5,455 bases of DNA from Bacteroidota bacterium (GTDB lineage Bacteria > Bacteroidota > Ignavibacteria > Palsa-1295), in the NCBI GenBank assembly GCA_025363505.1, contig JANYDV010000204.1, forward strand, positions 1 to 5,455, given 5' to 3'. The notes beneath the pieces are model-generated. The model worked only from the letters and a program-made list of their open reading frames with translations. It was not told the DNA's origin and searched no databases. Both the position numbers and the translations under genes were made by a program. This document shows, piece after piece, positions 1 through 4,806 of this stretch (its first letter is position 1; the number at the start of each line of letters is the position of its first letter).

Positions 1-1
1 C

Positions 2-757
2 GATCACCTTGTTGAGCACGCACGATCAAGCTCGCAAGAAATTAAGAATGAACTTGATTCAGCTCGTAAACGAATTGACATTCAAGAGAAGATGGCACAT
101 TATTACGAAGATGCCGTCGAACTTGCACGACTATTAACGGAATGGTCGATGCACGTTGCCATCACCGATGCCGAGCGCCAGTATCAACGCCTCGGTAGTC
201 AGGGCGACCATGTGCCGTTCGTCAGCCTCGAAGACATTCGCAACAAAACGTTCAAGCAACGCTATGTAATCTGCTCGGGCGGTGGTCCCGGAATTATGGA
301 AGCAGCAAATAAAGGGGCGATGCTCGCTGGTGGTAGAACCATCGGATTTAATATTGCTCTACCCTATGAGCAAATGCCAAACTCCTATATCTCGAGCGAG
401 CTGAATTTCGAGTTTCACTATTTTTTTATGCGCAAGTTCTGGTTTTCGTACTTGTCGAAAGCACTTGTAGTCTTTCCGGGAGGCTACGGCACTGTTGATG
501 AGCTTTTTGAAATCTTGACGCTCGTACAAACCGGAAAAATTAAAAAGAAAATGCCGATAGTTGTCTATGGATCGGCTTACTGGGAGAAAGTTATTAATCT
601 ACCATTTCTTGCCGAGATGGGGATGATCGAGCAAGATGATCTGAAGCTATTGCATTTCAGTGATTCTCCTCAAGAAGCTTTTGAATATCTCAAAACAGAA
701 CTTGAGCGTCTTGACGAAGGTGAAGAATCGTTTATGCAAAGCAATGTGAGACTCTAA
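2..757 (+). CDS. LOG-family Rossmann-fold protein, 5'-truncated by the window edge
   Basis: This is the C-terminal 251 residues of a LOG-family protein (TIGR00730-like, lysine-decarboxylase-like fold). Characterised members release the base from nucleoside 5'-monophosphates, in some cases cytokinin nucleotides. Numbered from the internal Met at 92, the sequence shows a GGGPGIMEAANKGA nucleotide-binding loop (63-76), an MRK motif with the conserved catalytic Arg (R114), and PGGYGTVDE (129-137) with the catalytic Glu (E137). The 'GGGPGIMEA' form with 'LPYEQ' after it is typical of the larger LOG subgroup rather than the short plant-type LOG. The frame is open without a stop from position 2 and encodes a charged, probably helical stretch before 'YYEDAVELARLLTEWS'. 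The ATG at 92 is therefore probably internal. In the family, an N-terminal strand with an 'FGSAR'-type motif lies further upstream, outside this window. The fold is clear; the physiological substrate is not known. Confidence 0.88.
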   Translation, partial: DHLVEHARSSSQEIKNELDSARKRIDIQEKMAHYYEDAVELARLLTEWSMHVAITDAERQYQRLGSQGDHVPFVSLEDIRNKTFKQRYVICSGGGPGIMEAANKGAMLAGGRTIGFNIALPYEQMPNSYISSELNFEFHYFFMRKFWFSYLSKALVVFPGGYGTVDELFEILTLVQTGKIKKKMPIVVYGSAYWEKVINLPFLAEMGMIEQDDLKLLHFSDSPQEAFEYLKTELERLDEGEESFMQSNVRL

Positions 758-770
758 AAACAGGATTGTT

Positions 771-802
771 TTGTACTCGGCTATGCGTTAGTTTCTTATA
801 AT
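771..802 (+). promoter_or_regulatory. candidate promoter for the SirB1-like gene
   Basis: A perfect TATAAT hexamer lies at 797-802, in the 59-bp spacer between two genes. A TTGTAC element at 771-776 could serve as the -35 box, but the 20-bp spacing is long for a classical sigma-70 promoter. Transcription starting about 7 bases after the -10 box would leave a leader of roughly 5-10 bases before the ATG at 817. That fits the absence of any Shine-Dalgarno sequence there. Only the motif match supports this. Confidence 0.35.
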
Positions 803-816
803 AGTATCTTCTTAAT

Positions 817-1734
817 ATGAGCGCATCTGAAGAACACATCACTCCTCCAAACCAGGAGATCGACTCCTTACTTTCATTGCTTGATGACCCCGATACCGCT
901 GTCGCAGAAGTCGTCGAAGCAAGGTTACGCTCACATGGAAATTCAATACTTCATCAATTAGTACAATTTGCAGATCATTGCAACGATCCACTGGCACAAC
1001 AGCGAGCCCGAACGATAGCCCAAGAAATGAACGTAGCGGTGCTGGCAGAACAATTCACCAAGCTTCGGAGCAAACTTGAAGAACAACGTCGTGGCGCACT
1101 TGAAGATGGTGTTTTTTTAATTGCCAAGTATGGATTTCCGACGCTGGATGTTGAGTATTACCGTTCAGAACTTGATGCACTTGCCGGTATGCTTCATGAC
1201 CGCATTAAAGGCATCCATTCACCTCTTGAGTCATTACGAGCGACAAACGAATTTTTTTTTAAGACAAAAAATTTTGCCGGTAATCACCAACATTTCCTCG
1301 AGGCGGATAATAGTTATATCAATCAAGTACTCGATCGCAAGCTCGGTATTCCGATCTCATTATCTGTGTTGTATATCCTCGTCGCCTCGCACCGTTTAGG
1401 ACTTCCGTACAGTGGTGTCAGCACACCGGGACATTTTCTTATTCGCTATGACGGAAATCCCGCCGAACCGGTATTTATTGATGCATTTAATGGGGGTGTT
1501 ATTCTTCGCGAAGAAGATATTAAACGATTTCTTTATACAGCAGGTCTTCCCTATTATGAAACATTTATCCGTCCTGCATCACAAAGAACCATCCTTATGC
1601 GAATGCTCCGAAATCTGGTGATCTTATTTGAAGAAAAGCAAGACGAGCATTCAAAAAATGCCTTCGATCGTTTTCATGCGATACTCTTAGGTAGCCCGAC
1701 TACTTCAGAAGAAAAACCACAAAACCCATCATAA
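817..1734 (+). CDS. SirB1-type transglutaminase-fold protein (Transglut_core2)
   Basis: The 305-residue protein resembles the SirB1/Transglut_core2 family, cytosolic proteins of poorly defined function. Residues 1-100 are helical and rich in Leu/Ala, with a HEAT-like look (paired helices around 'LLSLLDDPDTAVAEVVEARL'). The core starts near residue 105 and carries the family signature: 'SYINQVLDRKLGIPISLSVL' (about 166-185), 'TPGHFLIRY' with H206, and 'VFIDAFNGG' with D222. The His and Asp match two members of a transglutaminase triad. The place where the nucleophilic Cys would sit reads ISLS (180-183), and the only cysteine is C55 in the N-terminal part. Loss of the cysteine is common in this family, so a classical protease or transglutaminase activity is doubtful. 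The start has no Shine-Dalgarno sequence but lies just after a -10-like box, and no other start fits better. A run of nine T (1252-1260) encodes FFF within the gene. The next gene follows after 10 bases, so co-transcription is likely. Confidence 0.85.
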   Translation: MSASEEHITPPNQEIDSLLSLLDDPDTAVAEVVEARLRSHGNSILHQLVQFADHCNDPLAQQRARTIAQEMNVAVLAEQFTKLRSKLEEQRRGALEDGVFLIAKYGFPTLDVEYYRSELDALAGMLHDRIKGIHSPLESLRATNEFFFKTKNFAGNHQHFLEADNSYINQVLDRKLGIPISLSVLYILVASHRLGLPYSGVSTPGHFLIRYDGNPAEPVFIDAFNGGVILREEDIKRFLYTAGLPYYETFIRPASQRTILMRMLRNLVILFEEKQDEHSKNAFDRFHAILLGSPTTSEEKPQNPS

Positions 1735-1744
1735 GATACAATTG

Positions 1745-2680
1745 ATGATCGAAGAAAACGTTATTCAAGAATTCTTGAATTATGAACTTGAAGAAGTTGT
1801 CCATCCTGTTATTTACACATTCTTTACAAAGAAAGAAATTGAGCAAAATCTGCGTACAGAACTCTTGTATGATATTGAAAGAGGTTTAAATAATGATTTT
1901 GCAGAAAAATATCAGAAGAAATGTTTTGTCGAAAACACTTCGCCAAACGATTACAAAATACGATATTTTGAATTTGAGTCAGGTTTAAAACTTCTTGCAG
2001 GAATTCGCTTCCGAGGTCTTGACATTGAAAAACCTTATGTTGCTTTATTACATAGAAATGCTTCTATTAGAGAGCTGCCATTCATTAGTAATTTTGTAAA
2101 AGATGAATTCAGAATATTCAGACCGAAGACACTTCTCTACCATCAGTCATCTCATATTGTTGGACATTCTATACCGATTGAACATAAATATAAACAGATA
2201 TTACTTGGTGGTATTGCTGAAATTTCGAACCATAGCGTAAACGATTTCATCACTATAGAGCGCGCTGTTGATTCGTCATTCTATCAACAATACAGAGATG
2301 AGTATGCACTCTTTCACAAGCAATATCCCGAACGAAGTGATTTTGCACGAGCAGAAAGCAATGAAGATATTGAAAGCCATCTTAAAAATGCTCAAGTATA
2401 TCTCATAAAAATTGCAAATGTTTTCAGCGGAGTCTTTATTACGATGAAAGAGTCTGTTCTCGGAGCAGAAGGCTATTACGTCATTGAAAATTTCCTATTT
2501 GAAAGCTCCCGAGGAAAAGGTTATGCTCCTCAAATACAATCACTGGTCTGCAAGGAATTACTTCTTTTGGGTGGCAAAGTCCTCTTCGGCTCGATTTACC
2601 CAAATAACCTCGCTTCATATACAGCCGCTATTCGATCGGGCAGAATAGATATAGGCGGCACCGTAATGTCACTAATCTAA
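1745..2680 (+). CDS. uncharacterised protein with a C-terminal GNAT-like acyltransferase domain
   Basis: I do not recognise this 311-residue protein by name. Its C-terminal third looks like a GNAT (Gcn5-related) acyltransferase. A strand 'YYVIENFLF' is followed by the acyl-CoA pyrophosphate-binding loop R256-G-K-G-Y-A261 and a helix, then a strand 'KVLFGSIYP' (278-286), N288-L-A-S291, and 'AIRSGRIDIGG' (295-305), which resembles the usual 'N..s...y...GF' ending. The N-terminal 200 residues have no motif I can name. 'KLLAGIRFRGLDIEKPYVALL' and 'RIFRPKTLLYHQ' could belong to a second, degenerate GNAT-like lobe, but this is a guess. No signal peptide or membrane segment is seen. The ATG at 1745 is preferred over the TTG at 1742; neither has a good Shine-Dalgarno sequence. 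Seven of 16 arginines are AGA, against about two AGA/AGG of 16 in the sigma gene and two of about 21 in the SirB1-like gene, and the A+T content looks higher. Recent transfer is possible. Confidence 0.7.
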   Translation: MIEENVIQEFLNYELEEVVHPVIYTFFTKKEIEQNLRTELLYDIERGLNNDFAEKYQKKCFVENTSPNDYKIRYFEFESGLKLLAGIRFRGLDIEKPYVALLHRNASIRELPFISNFVKDEFRIFRPKTLLYHQSSHIVGHSIPIEHKYKQILLGGIAEISNHSVNDFITIERAVDSSFYQQYRDEYALFHKQYPERSDFARAESNEDIESHLKNAQVYLIKIANVFSGVFITMKESVLGAEGYYVIENFLFESSRGKGYAPQIQSLVCKELLLLGGKVLFGSIYPNNLASYTAAIRSGRIDIGGTVMSLI

Positions 2681-2752
2681 CCATCATTAGGTCATTGGGA
2701 TATAACGTTTTATAGTGCATTTGAGTGATTTTTAAAAAAGCTATTGCCTCAT

Positions 2753-2779
2753 TAAACCAATTCGGCATTATATGCTCTA
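2753..2779 (+). promoter_or_regulatory. candidate ECF-type (self-regulated) promoter before the sigma operon
   Basis: In the 155-bp spacer 2681-2835, TAAACCA (2753-2759) contains the AAC core of an RpoE-like -35 element. After 15 bases it is followed by TCTAA (2775-2779), which matches the RpoE-like -10 element. The predicted leader is about 50 bases. ECF sigma genes often transcribe themselves, which makes the match attractive, but both elements are short. An overlapping housekeeping-type reading, TTGCCT (2744-2749) with TTATAT (2768-2773) at 18-bp spacing, is equally possible, and both may be used. The rest of the spacer shows no gene and no clear terminator for the preceding gene. Confidence 0.3.
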
Positions 2780-2808
2780 ACAGGTAGTGATGAAGATTGA
2801 AATAAAGA

Positions 2809-2832
2809 ACAGACGGAGAGCGTTTCCCCTGT
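2809..2832 (+). promoter_or_regulatory. hairpin directly before the sigma-factor start codon
   Basis: ACAG (2809-2812) pairs with CTGT (2829-2832). Inside it GGAGA (2815-2819) pairs with TTTCC (2823-2827), with one G-U pair and a three-base GCG loop. The stem ends three bases before the ATG at 2836. It holds the only purine-rich, Shine-Dalgarno-like stretch (GGAGAG) near this start. It may influence translation of the sigma gene, but no comparison is available to show that the pairing is conserved. Confidence 0.3.
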
Positions 2833-2835
2833 AAG

Positions 2836-3441
2836 ATGAATTTACGTGAAGAATACGCAGGATTATCCGATCAGGAGATCGTCAACCGCTTTCAAGCGGG
2901 CGAGCGTCGCGTCAGTTTCACGATCTTGATCGAACGCTATCAGAAACGTATTTATTTTAGCGCGAGAAAAATGGTAGGCGGCGATCACGATGAAGCCGAT
3001 GAAATAGCGCAAGAGACATTCGTCAAAGTCTATGAAGCACTCGATAGCTTCCGAGGCGATGCAAAGTTTTATACGTGGACGTATAGGATCATGATGAATG
3101 CCGTGATTTACAAATCACGTCGTAAGAAGATCCGCAAAGATGTCGAGCTTGATGACGTTGCAGAAATACTTGAGTCGGATATACCACAACCCGATGAAGC
3201 GATGCAGCGAAAAGAAATGACGGCATTGATAGAAAAAGCAATCGAAACACTACCCCCAAAACAACGCGAAGTGTTTGTAATGCGCTTTTATGATGAATTG
3301 CCATACGAGGAGATCGCAACAATTGTCGGAACAAGTGTCGGCGGTTTAAAAGCAAATTACTTTCATGCCGTGAAAAAAATAACAGAGTATGTCCAGCGTG
3401 TCGGCGAGTTACACATCCCGACCTTAGCAAAGGCAGAATAA
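2836..3441 (+). CDS. ECF-family RNA polymerase sigma factor (sigma-70, group 4)
   Basis: This 201-residue protein has the standard two-domain ECF layout. Region 2 spans about residues 28-97. It includes 'DEADEIAQETFVKVY' (52-66, core RNA polymerase binding and -10 contact), 'FRGDAKFYTWTYRIMMNAV' (72-90), and the basic stretch 'KSRRKKIRK'. An acidic linker (102-121) leads to region 4 at about 128-186: 'LPPKQREVFVMRFYDELPYEEIA' and the helix-turn-helix 'IVGTSVGGLKANYFHAVKKI', which reads the -35 element. The length and motifs are typical of RpoE-like ECF factors. The ATG at 2836 is the only usable start: the frame has a stop at 2803 and no start codon between. The next gene begins one base after the TAA, so the two are probably translationally coupled, as expected for a sigma/anti-sigma pair. 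The target genes cannot be read from the sequence, except that the operon itself may be one. Confidence 0.93.
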   Translation: MNLREEYAGLSDQEIVNRFQAGERRVSFTILIERYQKRIYFSARKMVGGDHDEADEIAQETFVKVYEALDSFRGDAKFYTWTYRIMMNAVIYKSRRKKIRKDVELDDVAEILESDIPQPDEAMQRKEMTALIEKAIETLPPKQREVFVMRFYDELPYEEIATIVGTSVGGLKANYFHAVKKITEYVQRVGELHIPTLAKAE

Positions 3442-3442
3442 A

Positions 3443-4057
3443 ATGAAACAAGATGAAATGATTAACGAGCAAGAATTAGAGCGTATGGAATCGAACCTCC
3501 GTTCGATGACATCTGCAATAGATTCTGACGCACCTGATCAGCGCTACTGGGCGAATTTTCGTGTTCGAGTTATTGATACTATCGAGCAAAAACAAGAGCG
3601 CACACAACGTTCGATATTTGCTTCCGTTTCCGAATGGTTTTCGGGTTCTGCTCTACGTGCATTTACTGTGACTACTGCCATTGTAATACTGGCTCTTGGT
3701 TCGTTTGTGATCTTTAGATCAAGCGATACCCCCCAACTTGCAGCAACACAAACTGTGACACAGCCCGCCACAGTGAGCGTCACAACGACGCCCCAAGTTC
3801 AGACTACAACAGAACAACCTGTGACCATTGCGGCAAACGCCACGACAACCAAAAAAACATTGTCTACCACCAAAGAGACAAATTATGCAGCGATACCTAA
3901 AAATTCATTGAAAGAGAAGATCATTAATGAAACCGGAGATTTCTCAAGCTACGACCAAACGCTTTCGGTCGGCAGTATCGATGACCCGATCGACTACTCA
4001 ACACTTACTGAATCAGAACTTGAGTCAGTGATCAGTACCATAAGAACAATGAACTAA
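3443..4057 (+). CDS. single-pass membrane protein, presumed anti-sigma factor
   Basis: This 204-residue protein is assigned by position and architecture, not by a recognised domain. It begins one base after the sigma stop codon, with AAGG (3430-3433) as a likely ribosome site inside the sigma gene. Residues 1-72 are charged and probably cytoplasmic; 'RYWANFRVRVIDTIEQK' (34-50) recalls the short 'Y(W/F)xxfxxRV' segment often seen in anti-sigma N-termini. Residues 73-91 form one hydrophobic membrane segment. Residues 95-146 are a Thr-rich, probably unstructured linker (19 Thr of 52). The C-terminus has an acidic segment, 'DDPIDYSTLTESELESVI' (180-197). There are no cysteines, so the HxxxCxxC zinc motif of ZAS anti-sigma factors is absent. 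The expected role is to bind the sigma factor at the inner membrane and release it on an envelope signal. A membrane accessory protein with another role remains possible. Confidence 0.7.
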   Translation: MKQDEMINEQELERMESNLRSMTSAIDSDAPDQRYWANFRVRVIDTIEQKQERTQRSIFASVSEWFSGSALRAFTVTTAIVILALGSFVIFRSSDTPQLAATQTVTQPATVSVTTTPQVQTTTEQPVTIAANATTTKKTLSTTKETNYAAIPKNSLKEKIINETGDFSSYDQTLSVGSIDDPIDYSTLTESELESVISTIRTMN

Positions 4058-4070
4058 TAATTGTAATAAG

Positions 4071-4076
4071 AAAGGA
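4071..4076 (+). promoter_or_regulatory. ribosome binding site of the Spy-like gene
   Basis: AAAGGA is the clearest Shine-Dalgarno match in the window. It lies only one base from the ATG at 4078, four bases from the ATG at 4081 and ten from the ATG at 4087. The second or third ATG may therefore be the one actually used. Confidence 0.5.
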
Positions 4077-4077
4077 A

Positions 4078-4686
4078 ATGATGACGATGTTCACTATTAT
4101 AAGACAAATGAAGAGCAATATACTACTCGCAGCGACGATCGTAGTATTTGCAACGTCGGTCTTCGCTCAAGACCAACAGGATGTTACCCCGCCGCCGCCG
4201 GAACGCCGCGCCGATCCTGAAAAGATACAACAGTTGATGCAGAAAATTGAAAAGGTCAAGCATGAGAAACTACGCGAGACACTCAACCTTGATGATGAGT
4301 CTGCAAAGAAATTCTTTGGTCTGTATAAACCTGCTGAACATGATATCATTGGGTTGGTAAAACAGCGCAATGAAGAAGAACGCCGGCTGGTGCAACTAAC
4401 ACAAGGTGATTTCAAGGATGGAGATGTCGATCCGACCATAGCCAATATTAAATCATTGAATGATAAGATCGAACAACGGTACGGAAATTTAAATGATCAG
4501 TTGAAATCCGTCTTGAATCCGCGCCAGCGTGCAAAATTGCTGGTATTTGAGCATGAGTTTAACCGTCGAGTTCGCGAAAAAATACGCGAACGACGCGAAC
4601 AATGGCGCGAAAACCATCCGGGTCGCCCACTGCCAAAACTTCGTCGTGGTGCTCGACAAAACCCCACCGCTACCCCTCAACATTAA
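4078..4686 (+). CDS. secreted Spy/CpxP-like periplasmic protein (LTxxQ-like, heavy-metal-sensor type)
   Basis: From the first ATG the protein has 202 residues. It starts with a Sec signal peptide: basic start, hydrophobic core 'ILLAATIVVFAT' (15-26), and probable cleavage after S-V-F-A30. A short proline run (P38-P41, four CCG codons) precedes a helical domain of about 100 residues. Two segments resemble the LTxxQ repeats of Spy/CpxP: 'LNLDDESAKKFFGLY' (69-83) and 'LNPRQRAKLLVFEHEF' (146-161). Spy and CpxP are periplasmic chaperones and stress modulators; related 'periplasmic heavy metal sensor' proteins often accompany ECF sigma operons. The C-terminus (163-193) is strongly basic, with 11 Arg and 2 Lys, and ends in a Pro/Thr tail. 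The gene begins 20 bases after the presumed anti-sigma gene and is followed by a terminator, so it closes the operon. ATGs at 4081, 4087 and 4108 are alternative starts; the last would give a compact 20-residue signal peptide but has no ribosome site. The family assignment is good, the exact role is inferred. Confidence 0.75.
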   Translation: MMTMFTIIRQMKSNILLAATIVVFATSVFAQDQQDVTPPPPERRADPEKIQQLMQKIEKVKHEKLRETLNLDDESAKKFFGLYKPAEHDIIGLVKQRNEEERRLVQLTQGDFKDGDVDPTIANIKSLNDKIEQRYGNLNDQLKSVLNPRQRAKLLVFEHEFNRRVREKIRERREQWRENHPGRPLPKLRRGARQNPTATPQH

Positions 4687-4703
4687 TCAAATTTGTGGCT
4701 AAA

Positions 4704-4730
4704 ACCTATACTCAAATTGTGAGTATAGGT
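4704..4730 (+). repeat. perfect inverted repeat (first of two abutting hairpins)
   Basis: ACCTATACTCA (4704-4714) pairs perfectly with TGAGTATAGGT (4720-4730) around a five-base loop, AATTG. On the + strand it is followed by six A rather than T, so alone it is not a canonical terminator in that direction. On the - strand it would be followed by TTTT. It may protect the 3' end of the sigma-operon transcript or strengthen the terminator directly after it. Confidence 0.7.
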
Positions 4731-4766
4731 AAAAAACCCGACGCACAGTTTTGCTTCGGGTTTTTT
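4731..4766. terminator. intrinsic (Rho-independent) terminator, potentially bidirectional
   Basis: AAAAAACCCGA (4731-4741) pairs with TCGGGTTTTTT (4756-4766), an 11-bp stem. GCA/TGC (4743-4745 with 4752-4754) can extend it inwards after a one-base mismatch, leaving a six-base loop. The T tract on one side and the A tract on the other allow termination in both directions. It lies between the Spy-like gene and the cysteine desulfurase gene, so it separates the sigma operon from the next transcript. Confidence 0.85.
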
Positions 4767-4806
4767 CATGCAACTTTTTGAAGCAGTTTTTCCTATTAAG
4801 TGCGCT

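Noticed and set aside
1121..1621. Two + strand open frames inside the SirB1-like gene, possible frameshift products
   Set aside because: The main frame is continuous and carries all family motifs; the alternative frames show none.
1742..1744. TTG start for the GNAT-like gene
   Set aside because: An ATG follows directly at 1745; nothing favours the rarer start codon.
1333..2640. Repeated CGATCG/GATC words as a genome-signature repeat
   Set aside because: The copies seen fall in ordinary Asp/Ile/Arg/Ser codon contexts without regular spacing; enrichment would need a whole-genome count.
2702..2713. ATAACGTTTTAT near-palindrome as an operator
   Set aside because: Only four bases on each side pair cleanly, which is expected by chance in an A+T-rich spacer.
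2722..2751. TGAG...CTCA with T and A runs as a terminator after the GNAT-like gene
   Set aside because: A four-base stem with a 22-base loop and no G+C-rich stem followed by a T tract does not make an intrinsic terminator.
3089..3472. Open frame of 127 codons on the - strand opposite the sigma gene
   Set aside because: It lies almost fully opposite a clear ECF sigma gene, has no recognisable domain, and its composition is what the antisense of that gene would give.
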